The notes under the pieces are model-generated. The model made no database searches. It was not told where the DNA came from and saw nothing but the letters and a program-made list of their open reading frames with translations. A stretch of 21,686 nt of DNA from an uncultured Thomasclavelia sp. (lineage in GTDB: Bacteria > Bacillota_I > Bacilli_A > Erysipelotrichales > Coprobacillaceae): contig CAJUOR010000026.1 in the NCBI GenBank assembly GCA_910588165.1, forward strand, positions 1 through 21,686, written 5' to 3'. Numbering within the stretch: position 1 is the stretch's first letter; every line of letters begins with the position of its first letter. Both the position numbers and the translations under genes were made by a program. Positions 7,904-15,041 of the stretch are shown here, piece after piece.

Positions 7904-8557
7904 CTAATTATATAGCCATTGACTTAAAACACCGCAAGCCATTAAAATGCCTACAACAACTAACAAGCCACCGCAAATTTTATTGATAATATCGTAGTAT
8001 CGTTTAATCCATGTGAAAGTTTCCTGAAGCTGTTCTAAAAACAAGGCACTTAAAAGCATAGGAATAGCTAAACCCAAAGCATACGTACCTAATAATGCCA
8101 TACCTTCAAATAAGGACGATTGACTTGCCGCTAACATTAAAGCCGAAGCTAGAAAAGTACCGACACAAGGAGTCCAACTAATCGAGAAAATCAATCCAAA
8201 CAAAACAGATTTAAAGAAATTAAAATAGCTTGTATCTAAATGATGATGTACTTGTTTCAACATCGGTAATTGAAATAATCCCATATAAGAAAGCCCACAT
8301 ACTGCTACAAAAACACCAAAAATAACATTCAAGGGTTTCTGATAGGTTAATAAAAAATTTCCTAATTGCCCACTAAAAGCCCCTAACAGCATAAACATGA
8401 TGGAAAATCCTAAAACAAATCCCAGGGCGTTTTTTAATAATGTCTTTTTCCCTTTAGCGCCTCCGCCTAAATAAGAAAAATATATAGGTAACATGGGAAG
8501 TAAACATGGTGATATAAATGTAATCATTCCCTCTGTAAAAGTCACTAAATAAGTCAT
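7904..8557 (-). CDS. ccdA: CcdA-type thiol-disulfide transmembrane electron carrier
   Basis: A 217-residue, six-helix membrane protein of the CcdA/DsbD-gamma family. The two redox cysteines are in the expected places: SPCLLPMLPIYFSYLGG (Cys 18, helix 1) and SWTPCVGTFLASAL (Cys 131, helix 4). It moves electrons from cytoplasmic thioredoxin across the membrane to the TlpA-like protein encoded next. GGAGGG lies 7 bases before the ATG at 8557. Confidence 0.93.
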   Translation of the reverse strand: MTYLVTFTEGMITFISPCLLPMLPIYFSYLGGGAKGKKTLLKNALGFVLGFSIMFMLLGAFSGQLGNFLLTYQKPLNVIFGVFVAVCGLSYMGLFQLPMLKQVHHHLDTSYFNFFKSVLFGLIFSISWTPCVGTFLASALMLAASQSSLFEGMALLGTYALGLAIPMLLSALFLEQLQETFTWIKRYYDIINKICGGLLVVVGILMACGVLSQWLYN

Positions 8558-8577
8558 GATTATCCCTCCGTACTTTT

Positions 8578-8606
8578 ACTATACTAAATATTCAACCGAG
8601 ATACAA
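8578..8606 (-). promoter_or_regulatory. Promoter of ccdA-tlpA operon
   Basis: On the minus strand: -35 TTGTAT (8606-8601), 17-base spacer, -10 TATAGT (8583-8578), 21 bases before the ccdA start. Confidence 0.65.
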
Positions 8607-8736
8607 CAAAGAAGCTTCAAAATAATCAAAAATGTCAAAACACTCAATTGTTTTCACAATTCACTCTTATTGACATCATTATAATAAAATTTCCCAAAGA
8701 TTCATTTAATTTAAACAAAATACTGCCTAATTACTT

Positions 8737-8745
8737 TGATATACT
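8737..8745 (+). promoter_or_regulatory. Extended -10 promoter for the 8768 gene
   Basis: TGATATACT (8737-8745) is a TG-extended -10 element with no recognisable -35, 22 bases before the ATG. Confidence 0.45.
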
Positions 8746-8767
8746 GATAAAATAAGGAGGTCATGCT

Positions 8768-9724
8768 ATGAAAAGATATATATTATTATGCCTATGTTTT
8801 CTTTTTACCGGTTGTCAATCTCAAGTCAATACTTTAACCCCTCAACACACCTTAAATTATCCCTATACATTTTCCCAAGAGGATTTCTATACTGAATACG
8901 AAGACATTATTCCTATTCCCCATAGCGATTATCCGGTAAAAATCATTAAGCCGGGAACTTATTTTTTATCAGGTGAATATAGCCATGGCATTATTATTGA
9001 TGTCGAACAAGAAGATGTGCGTTTAATTTTAGACGATGCACATTTTTCACTGCAAAATGAAGCGATGCTGACAGTAGAAGCAGCAAATCGGGTCCAAATC
9101 TCACTTGAAGCCAACAGTAATTCAACCATATCTGTGATAGATGATACTGTAATCAAAGCATCAAGTGCTATTGTTTTCAATGGTTTAGGTACATTATCAA
9201 TAACTAATAATATCACACCGGCAATCACAAGTAGTCAAGACATTATTTTCATCAATGGTAATTACACAATTCAAGGTACTATCCAAAGTCGAAATTTGAT
9301 TGCTGTTTATGAAGCTAATCTAAATTTATCATCTGATAAGGAAGTGCTTCGAGTCAATCACCCACATCATCAAGGTTTAATTTATTTTCAAAATGGCACA
9401 GTTATGACAAGCACACCCGAGCAGCCATTTAAATGCGACGGTTCCATTGCTTCTAACGCTGCCACACTTATTTTAGATACAAAAACTGCATTGGATATTC
9501 CTAATTCTTTTAAAACAACACAACCTTATTTAGCTTATGCACTAGATAATACTTATGAAGGTAAATTAGCATTAAATGATAGTCATAAAACGTTATTTAG
9601 TTGGACACCGAAAACTGATTATCAATATATTTCAATTATATCCTCGCAATTATTATCCCAACATGATTATATACTAATTCATCAAGACATTCAAAAGACT
9701 GAAAAAGCAATGCTTCCTTCATAA
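8768..9724 (+). CDS. Lipoprotein with Cthe_2159-like carbohydrate-binding domain
   Basis: A 318-residue predicted lipoprotein: MKRYILLCLCFLFTGC, lipid Cys 16. The body carries repeated short strands typical of a right-handed beta-helix: GTYFLSGEYSHGIIIDVEQE, DVRLILDDAHFSLQN and VQISLEANSNSTIS, later FINGNYTIQGTIQSRNLIAV and SNAATLILDTKTA. This pattern matches the Cthe_2159 family (carbohydrate-binding, polysaccharide-lyase-like fold, PF14262). The usual acidic calcium-binding motif of that family (GKDGIKA-type) is not obvious; the nearest place reads FKCDGSIASNAA. So cell-surface glycan binding is an inference from fold. AAGGAGG lies 8 bases before the ATG. No terminator separates it from the next gene. 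Confidence 0.7.
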   Translation: MKRYILLCLCFLFTGCQSQVNTLTPQHTLNYPYTFSQEDFYTEYEDIIPIPHSDYPVKIIKPGTYFLSGEYSHGIIIDVEQEDVRLILDDAHFSLQNEAMLTVEAANRVQISLEANSNSTISVIDDTVIKASSAIVFNGLGTLSITNNITPAITSSQDIIFINGNYTIQGTIQSRNLIAVYEANLNLSSDKEVLRVNHPHHQGLIYFQNGTVMTSTPEQPFKCDGSIASNAATLILDTKTALDIPNSFKTTQPYLAYALDNTYEGKLALNDSHKTLFSWTPKTDYQYISIISSQLLSQHDYILIHQDIQKTEKAMLPS

Positions 9725-9789
9725 AATACACCATATTATCATTACTTTTCATAAAAAATCATATATAATAATATTTGAGGTGATGGACT

Positions 9790-10479
9790 ATGATTTATAT
9801 TACAGGTGATAAGCACACTGATTTTAGAAATGTTTCTTTCCTTTGTCACATTAATGAAACAACCTTAGATGATATTTTAATTGTTTTAGGTGATGCAGGA
9901 ATTAACTATTTTGCCAACGAAAAAGACAATCTATTAAAAGACAGTTTAAAAAACTATCCTATTACTTTCTTTTGCATACATGGTAATCATGAAGAACGTC
10001 CGGAAAATATTAAAACCTATAAAACCAAGCAATTTCATCAAGGACTTGTTTATTATGAAGAAAAATATCCTAATCTTCTATTTGCGAAAGATGGAGAGAT
10101 ATATGACTTTAATCATCAAAAAGCCTTAGTAATCGGCGGTGCATATAGCGTGGATAAATATTATAGACGCATGCATGGTTATCCTTGGTATGAAAGTGAA
10201 CAGCCTGATGAAACAACAAAAGAAAACATATTAAAATTAGTGGACAAAGTCCAAGAAGTTGACATTGTCTTAACGCACACTTGTCCTTACAAATATCTGC
10301 CTACAGAAATGTTTATTCAAGAAATAGACCAATCTCTTGTAGACAATTCAACAGAGGAATTTTTAGATATAATAGAAGAAAAGTTAATTTACAAAACTTG
10401 GTATTGCGGACATTTCCATACAGATAAAACAATTGATAAAATAAGATTTATGTTTCATGATATAGAGGAATTCAAATAG
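9790..10479 (+). CDS. Calcineurin-like metallophosphoesterase
   Basis: A 229-residue cytoplasmic metallophosphoesterase. The two-metal ligands are all visible: GDKH (Asp 7, His 9), LGDAG (Asp 35), GNHE (Asn 66, His 67), THTCP (His 163) and GHFHTDK (His 208, His 210). The family hydrolyses phosphomonoesters or diesters; the substrate cannot be told from sequence. Relatives are frequent in Firmicutes genomes and in phages, but nothing else here looks like a phage. GAGGTG lies 8 bases before the ATG. A -10-like TATAAT at 9764-9769 may give it its own promoter, otherwise it is cotranscribed with the upstream lipoprotein gene (65-base gap). Confidence 0.88.
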   Translation: MIYITGDKHTDFRNVSFLCHINETTLDDILIVLGDAGINYFANEKDNLLKDSLKNYPITFFCIHGNHEERPENIKTYKTKQFHQGLVYYEEKYPNLLFAKDGEIYDFNHQKALVIGGAYSVDKYYRRMHGYPWYESEQPDETTKENILKLVDKVQEVDIVLTHTCPYKYLPTEMFIQEIDQSLVDNSTEEFLDIIEEKLIYKTWYCGHFHTDKTIDKIRFMFHDIEEFK

Positions 10480-10589
10480 TTTTAATTTATTTGATAATTA
10501 AAGGCAACTTCTATTTTACCAATTCCATACACACCAATAATCATGGTTTAATATAGCGTTGTCTTCACAGTAAAAGGAGTGTGAAAAAC

Positions 10590-10980
10590 ATGAAATTCCA
10601 TCAATCAAAGTATTTATATCTATATATTAGGATTAGGCTTTATCGTCTTGTTATCAATTGGTTTAGCTAAACCGCAGACTGAAAATATAAGTGATGAAAT
10701 GCGTACAAAGTTAAATTTTAATGGAACATTCTCCGATCAACAATATATTGTCAGCTTCAACTATGATGAGAAAAAGTGTAATTTATATTTTCCAAACGAA
10801 AATGAACAAGTATCAACCAAGTTCATTGAGCCAAATATTGCATTATTTGATTCCAATACCTTTGGTGAGTGTATTTGCTTTTATAGCCAAGAACAAATTC
10901 AAATAGTCCGTTTAAAAGACAAAACGCTATTGGTTACACTTCCAAAAACAGATGACTTAATCGTCCAAATTAATCCCTAA
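10590..10980 (+). pseudogene. Small membrane-anchored protein gene with apparent 1-base frameshift
   Basis: The ribosome site AAAAGGAG (10573-10580) and ATG at 10590 open a frame (MKFHQSKYLYLYI) that stops after 23 codons. The next frame, from about 10612, supplies exactly what is missing: a hydrophobic segment LGLGFIVLLSIGLA followed by 110 residues ending at 10980 (KPQTENISDEMRTKLNFNGT ... DDLIVQINP). That downstream frame has no ATG with a ribosome site before its hydrophobic segment. Joined by a one-base skip, the product would be about 129 residues with a single N-terminal anchor and an extracytoplasmic beta-rich domain. The shift lies in the AT repeat-like stretch 10611-10631. It is either a true frameshift mutation, a slippage site, or an assembly error. 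I do not recognise the protein family. Confidence 0.6.
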
Positions 10981-11045
10981 TATCAACACTGTCAAACGAC
11001 GAAAAACGTTCTGATATAACTAAGTAACAGTTTAAAATAAACATC

Positions 11046-11054
11046 TGATATAAT
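11046..11054 (+). promoter_or_regulatory. Extended -10 element upstream of a hairpin
   Basis: TGATATAAT (11046-11054) is a perfect TG-extended -10. Transcription would start near 11061, at the foot of the hairpin that follows. A near copy, TCTGATATAA, lies 34 bases upstream (11010-11019). Confidence 0.35.
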
Positions 11055-11121
11055 AAAAGACCTACAAATGATATGTTTGGGATTTTGGGTACATATCAAA
11101 ATGATGTAGGTCTTTTTACCG
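11055..11121. terminator. Long interrupted hairpin, terminator-like in both directions
   Basis: A 12-bp outer stem AAAAGACCTACA (11055-11066) / TGTAGGTCTTTT (11105-11116) and a 7-bp inner stem GATATGT (11070-11076) / ACATATC (11091-11097), with a GT-rich loop. T runs follow on the plus side and, reading the minus strand, also on the other side. It lies between the convergent frameshifted gene and the ChbG-like gene, so termination is the simplest role. Confidence 0.6.
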
Positions 11122-11146
11122 CTTAATTCAATATATCTCTACATTT

Positions 11147-11176
11147 AACACCTTGCATTTTGGCAAGGTGTTTTCA
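11147..11176 (+). terminator. Second hairpin terminator
   Basis: A 10-bp stem AACACCTTGC (11147-11156) / GCAAGGTGTT (11163-11172) with a 6-base loop and TTTT at the 3' edge. On the minus strand the T run is poor. Confidence 0.6.
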
Positions 11177-11216
11177 TAAACTATTCTTCTGTCTATACTG
11201 TCTTTCATGATTTAAA

Positions 11217-11981
11217 CTATCGATCTAATTTTCTACAACCTTCATACCCAACAAGTGTGATATTAGGGTTTGCTTTCAACCATTCTTTTGTTTCATCTGC
11301 CATGAAAACATGAGCATCATAGGCTCTACCTGTATTCAAACTTGAAATCTCCATGACACTGTAATCGACATAACCGGGGTGTAAAGCAAATTCATAAATA
11401 TTATCACTTTCAATTTCTTCAGCTGTAAATAATTCAATTAAATCACCAGGCTGAGACTTTTCAACCATTTTAAATTTCATTAAAGGCATTTCAAAATCTA
11501 CTTTTGGGTGGTTACCTTCTGGTGTTGTGAAGAAACGACGAACCGGTAAATGATATTTTTGAGATAATTCACATACCACTTCTTCCCCACCTTGAATCAT
11601 TTCAATACCATGATGGCTATTCAAATGAGTCGGTAATTGTCCTGTTAATTCTACAAAATAATCAAGTTGAGCTTGAAGCTCTGTTCTGATCTCTTCAATA
11701 TCGACTTGCTTGCTATCTTTAAGATTTCCTTTATTAAAAGTGCCATCAGCTTTAATTAAAGTTTTCAATCCTTTTGTCAAAGGTGTTCCGACTGTCAAAT
11801 TCAAATGAATACCCACACTCAAACCGGGATATTCTTTCATCAATTCAGCCGCTTGTTTTGCCCCCGGCATATTGACCATCATACTACATGAATTCATCAC
11901 ACCCATTTCATAACAATCAATCATACCGGCATTAACAGCACGGCTAAAACCAAAATCATCACCATTTAAAATTAAACGCAT
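11217..11981 (-). CDS. ChbG/YdjC-family carbohydrate deacetylase (first paralogue)
   Basis: A 254-residue protein of the ChbG/YdjC/HpnK family. Family members remove N-acetyl groups from amino-sugar oligomers, for example phosphorylated chitobiose in E. coli, in the cytoplasm. The metal-site motifs are complete: NGDDFG (Asp 8/9), GIHLNLT (His 59), PTHLNSHH (His 116 and 120/121), and LHPGYVD near the C-terminus. The start at 11981 is chosen because AGGAGG precedes it and MRLILNGDDFG is the family N-terminus; an in-frame extension upstream would run back into the terminator and the PTS gene. It lies 88 bases after the EIIC gene, beyond a hairpin, so its transcription may be partly uncoupled from the operon. 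A weak TAGAAT (12006-12001) could be its own -10. Confidence 0.88.
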   Translation of the reverse strand: MRLILNGDDFGFSRAVNAGMIDCYEMGVMNSCSMMVNMPGAKQAAELMKEYPGLSVGIHLNLTVGTPLTKGLKTLIKADGTFNKGNLKDSKQVDIEEIRTELQAQLDYFVELTGQLPTHLNSHHGIEMIQGGEEVVCELSQKYHLPVRRFFTTPEGNHPKVDFEMPLMKFKMVEKSQPGDLIELFTAEEIESDNIYEFALHPGYVDYSVMEISSLNTGRAYDAHVFMADETKEWLKANPNITLVGYEGCRKLDR

Positions 11982-12020
11982 ATTATCGCCTCCTATATTT
12001 ATTCTATCATAATTCTGATA

Positions 12021-12045
12021 AAAGAAAAGCCCTGATGGGCTTTTC
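12021..12045 (-). terminator. Intra-operon terminator between EIIC and ChbG-like gene
   Basis: A 9-bp perfect stem GAAAAGCCC (12024-12032) / GGGCTTTTC (12037-12045) with a TGAT loop. On the minus strand it is followed by TTTTATC. It probably ends most EIIC transcripts. Confidence 0.65.
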
Positions 12046-12069
12046 ACTTTTTTAAAATTAAATCTTATC

Positions 12070-13332
12070 TTATGCTTTATTGATACCTTGTTCTTCTTCA
12101 TAAGCACGTTTATCTGCCACTTTAAAGAATGGGAAGTAGAACGCACCTGCGAAAAGAATCATTAAGGCTTGCCAAATAACTAAACGCCAATCTCCAATTA
12201 AGAAACCTGAAATTAGAGGTGGAGTTGTCCAAGGAATTTGAGCACCGTTTGGAATTGGGATAAGTCCTGCACTCATAACAACAAATGTCATAATTGCCAT
12301 AATTGGTGTAAGGAACATCAATGGAACAAAGAATAATGGATTCAATACAACCGGGATACCGAAAATCAATGGTTCATTGATGAAGAAGAATGTAGTTGGT
12401 AAAGCTAATTTTCCTAATGTTTTGAACTGTTCTGATTTTGATAAGAAAGTCATAAGAATCGCTAAGCTGAACATTGACCCAACACCACCGAAAGTATAAC
12501 AGTTAGTTAACTGTGGTGAAATGATATTGATTGGATCTTTTCCGGCTTGTGTTAAAGCTAAGTTTTCTAAGCCTAATGGTGTATAGATTGGGCTTGTAAT
12601 AGCACCTGTGATATTACCACCATGTAAACCGAAGAACCATAAGATATTACATACTAAGTTAAAGAAAATATAAGCGAAAATATTGTTACCCATGAAACGC
12701 ATTAACTGTTCCTGAATAATTGTGAAAACCGCAACGTGCAAGTTACCGTATGATGTATAAGTCATGGCACCTGCAACAGCTAAGAAAATCGTAATTACGA
12801 TAAATGATGGAATTAATGCTGAGAATGAGTTTGAAACATTTGGAGGTACACTTTCCGGAAGTTTAATAACCCAACCATGTTTAACAACATAAACGTAAAT
12901 TCTAGCTGCAATTAAAGCAACAATCATGGCAGTGAATAATCCCTTTGCGCCTAAATAAGCAGTTGAGATTGATCCTTCAACACGACCTGTTACTAACATG
13001 AATGATACAAGTGAAGCTAACCCTGCACCTGCACCGTCTGTTTGGAATTCTCTAGCTAGAGAATAAGCAATAAAGAATGAAGCATATAATGCAATTAAAT
13101 CTGTTGTAACTTGTCCTGGTAATGCCAAGATACTACCGAATCCTGATGAAGCTAACCATTCAGTATAAGCTTTGATTGGGAGATTGCCTAATAAAATAAA
13201 CATTGAACCAACAATTGTTGCGGATAAAATAGCGACGAAACCGCCACTGATAGCTTTTAAATACTTGTTTGAACCTAATTTAGATGCGACTGGTACTAAT
13301 TTGTCTTCTAAGAAATTCATCAATCCGTTCAT
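12070..13332 (-). CDS. PTS EIIC permease, lactose/cellobiose family
   Basis: A 420-residue membrane EIIC of the Lac/Cel (CelB-like) family, which transports and, with EIIB, phosphorylates disaccharides. It begins with NFLEDKLVPVASKLGSNKYL, a family start. The conserved loop reads FFGLHGGNITGAI, and the signature near the active site is FINEPLIFGIPVVLNPL. It is a lone EIIC without EIIA or EIIB domains (usual CelB 420-450 aa). AGGAGG lies upstream of the first Met; a second Met at position 5 is less well placed. It is clearly paralogous to the EIIC part of the gene upstream, so one duplicated from the other or both descend from a local duplication. The substrate is not determinable from sequence. 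Confidence 0.92.
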   Translation of the reverse strand: MNGLMNFLEDKLVPVASKLGSNKYLKAISGGFVAILSATIVGSMFILLGNLPIKAYTEWLASSGFGSILALPGQVTTDLIALYASFFIAYSLAREFQTDGAGAGLASLVSFMLVTGRVEGSISTAYLGAKGLFTAMIVALIAARIYVYVVKHGWVIKLPESVPPNVSNSFSALIPSFIVITIFLAVAGAMTYTSYGNLHVAVFTIIQEQLMRFMGNNIFAYIFFNLVCNILWFFGLHGGNITGAITSPIYTPLGLENLALTQAGKDPINIISPQLTNCYTFGGVGSMFSLAILMTFLSKSEQFKTLGKLALPTTFFFINEPLIFGIPVVLNPLFFVPLMFLTPIMAIMTFVVMSAGLIPIPNGAQIPWTTPPLISGFLIGDWRLVIWQALMILFAGAFYFPFFKVADKRAYEEEQGINKA

Positions 13333-13408
13333 TTGGCCTCTCCTCCTTTTTCATTTTAATTTTTCTCCCTTTTGAACTTATTGAAAGGGCTTCATCTATT
13401 GCGATTTC

Positions 13409-13437
13409 ATTATATAAAAAAGATGCCGAAAATTAAA
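13409..13437 (-). promoter_or_regulatory. Possible promoter for the lone EIIC gene
   Basis: On the minus strand a perfect -10 TATAAT (13414-13409) immediately follows the T run of the upstream terminator. A weak -35 TTTAAT (13437-13432) lies in the hairpin loop at 17-base spacing. Confidence 0.35.
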
Positions 13438-13446
13438 TTCGACATC
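13415..13446 (-). terminator. Intra-operon terminator between EIIBC and EIIC
   Basis: On the minus strand: GATGTCGAA (13446-13438), 7-base loop, TTCGGCATC (13430-13422), then TTTTTT. The one non-Watson-Crick position is a G-U pair in this direction but a C-A mismatch in the other, showing that it acts on the minus strand. Confidence 0.78.
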
Positions 13447-13453
13447 CTGCCGT

Positions 13454-15040
13454 CTAATTGTGGCAAACTTTGCTCTCTGCTTCCAACTCTTTAGCATCTG
13501 CTATTTTAAAGAACGGATACCACATTGTCCCTGCTAATATAATGCTGAAAACTTCCCATAAAGCGATTTTCCAACTACCTTGTAATATGCCATAAATCAC
13601 CGGAGGTGTTGTCCAAGGTAATGTTACGCCTATTGGAATAGGAATTATTCCGGCTTTCATAACGATATATGTCAATGTAGCTAATGTAGGTGTAATAAAC
13701 AATAAAGGTATTAGAAATAAAGGATTTAAAACAACCGGTATTCCGAAAAGCAATGGCTCATTGATATAAAAGAAAGTTGTAGGTAATGCAATTTTTCCCA
13801 AGGTCTTAAATTTTTGGCTCTTAGCCATAAATACCATAATAAGACTCAAGGAGAACATTGAGCCCACCCCCCCCGAAACAAAACATTTTGCAAATGCTCC
13901 CGAAATAATATGAATCGGCTGTTGTCCGGATGTATATAAAGAGAAATTTTCTAACTGTAAAGATGTATAAATAGCCGTTGTCACAGAACCTGTCAAATTC
14001 CCCCCATGCAGCCCTAAAAACCATAAACCATTACATATTAAGTTAATGATAATATAAGAGAATATATTACTACTCATATAAGTTTTTAAAGTATCATAAA
14101 TGAAGGTATAAATCATCTCATGGAAATTATCATAAGACGTCATTTTAACAAAATCTAACAAGATAGTAAAGATAGTAATAATCACAAAATATGGCACAAC
14201 AACATCTAAGGCTTGAACCACTTGCTTTGGAATAGACGTAGGTGTCTTAAGATACAAATCCCTTTTCATAATGAAAACATAAAGCTTGCCTACTAAGATA
14301 GAAACTAAAATAGCTGTAAAAATACCACTTGATCCTAGGAAATTCATATCAATATGCTTATTGTCCACACCTGTTGTCATAAAGAAACAAATCATCGCCA
14401 AAACAGCACAAGGATGCCCGGGTTCTTCATATAATTTAACATAGTGATAAGCAATATAAAAGCAAAGGTACACACTAAGAATATTTGTGGTCATATCGAT
14501 CCCTAGTTTATAAATATCAACCAATCCACTTTGAGTAATAAAATCAATATAAGGCTCAAAAGGAACATTTTCTAATAGTGTCAGCAACGCTCCTACAATT
14601 GTTATCGGCAAAATAGAAGCAAAAGCATCAGAAATAGCCATTAAAGGTCGGTTAAAAGAAATTAAGTTAGCTAAAGGTAAAACTTTTTTCTTAAGCCAAT
14701 GAACCACTAAACTTTCGCTATCCATTTTACCAGACTGCCTAGAATCATTTAAGATGCCATCTAAAATAGCGGTTGCATCTAACTTCCCATAAACCGATGG
14801 CTCGATATTGATTACTTTTAAGTTATGTTGTTGCGTTAATTGCTTTAACTCGTTGCTCATAAAGTTTAATTGAGGTGCAATTAACAAAACATCTGCCTCA
14901 TCTAAATATTTTAAATACTGTGTCTTAGCACATGCCCCTATTTTAATATCTTCTAATCCTCTTTGTTTAACTTCCTCTCGCATCTTCTGAACTAATAAAC
15001 TACTAGACATCCCGTTAGCACAACAAATTAAAATCTTCAT
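13454..15040 (-). CDS. PTS EIIBC fusion permease, lactose/cellobiose family
   Basis: A 528-residue fusion with the EIIB domain first (1 to ~100) and EIIC after (~115-515). The phosphocysteine is Cys 7 in CCANGMSSSLL, matching the CSAGMS site of cellobiose-type EIIB. The EIIC part has WFLGLHGGNLTGSV and FYINEPLLFGIPVVLNPL. The B-C order differs from LacE, which is C-B. There is no good Shine-Dalgarno: the ATG lies one base after the stop of the regulator gene, so translation is likely coupled to it. The coding strand holds a run of eight G (13874-13867) in codons for Ser-Gly-Gly-Val; the frame is intact across it. No EIIA gene is nearby, so phosphate must come from an EIIA encoded elsewhere. 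Confidence 0.92.
   Translation of the reverse strand: MKILICCANGMSSSLLVQKMREEVKQRGLEDIKIGACAKTQYLKYLDEADVLLIAPQLNFMSNELKQLTQQHNLKVINIEPSVYGKLDATAILDGILNDSRQSGKMDSESLVVHWLKKKVLPLANLISFNRPLMAISDAFASILPITIVGALLTLLENVPFEPYIDFITQSGLVDIYKLGIDMTTNILSVYLCFYIAYHYVKLYEEPGHPCAVLAMICFFMTTGVDNKHIDMNFLGSSGIFTAILVSILVGKLYVFIMKRDLYLKTPTSIPKQVVQALDVVVPYFVIITIFTILLDFVKMTSYDNFHEMIYTFIYDTLKTYMSSNIFSYIIINLICNGLWFLGLHGGNLTGSVTTAIYTSLQLENFSLYTSGQQPIHIISGAFAKCFVSGGVGSMFSLSLIMVFMAKSQKFKTLGKIALPTTFFYINEPLLFGIPVVLNPLFLIPLLFITPTLATLTYIVMKAGIIPIPIGVTLPWTTPPVIYGILQGSWKIALWEVFSIILAGTMWYPFFKIADAKELEAESKVCHN
13867..13874 (+). repeat. Homopolymer C8 (G8 on the coding strand)
   Basis: Eight C in a row inside the EIIBC gene. 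The paralogous EIIC gene encodes the same GGVGS residues with mixed GGT/GTT/GGG codons and has no such run. Confidence 0.95.
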
Positions 15041-15041
15041 T

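Noticed and set aside
11982..12146. 55-residue N-terminal extension of the first ChbG-like gene
   Set aside because: It crosses the terminator hairpin and overlaps the EIIC gene; AGGAGG and the family N-terminus fix the start at 11981.
13405..13420. Possible cre (catabolite repression) site near TGAAATCG on the minus strand upstream of the lone EIIC gene
   Set aside because: Only the left half matches the cre consensus; the right half (CAATAG) lacks the symmetric TNWCA, so I do not call it.
13821..14024. Alternative frame through the G8 tract of the EIIBC gene, rich in Gly, Tyr and Phe
   Set aside because: It is a shadow of EIIBC. The main frame aligns with the paralogous EIIC on both sides of the tract, so no frameshift is present in this sequence.
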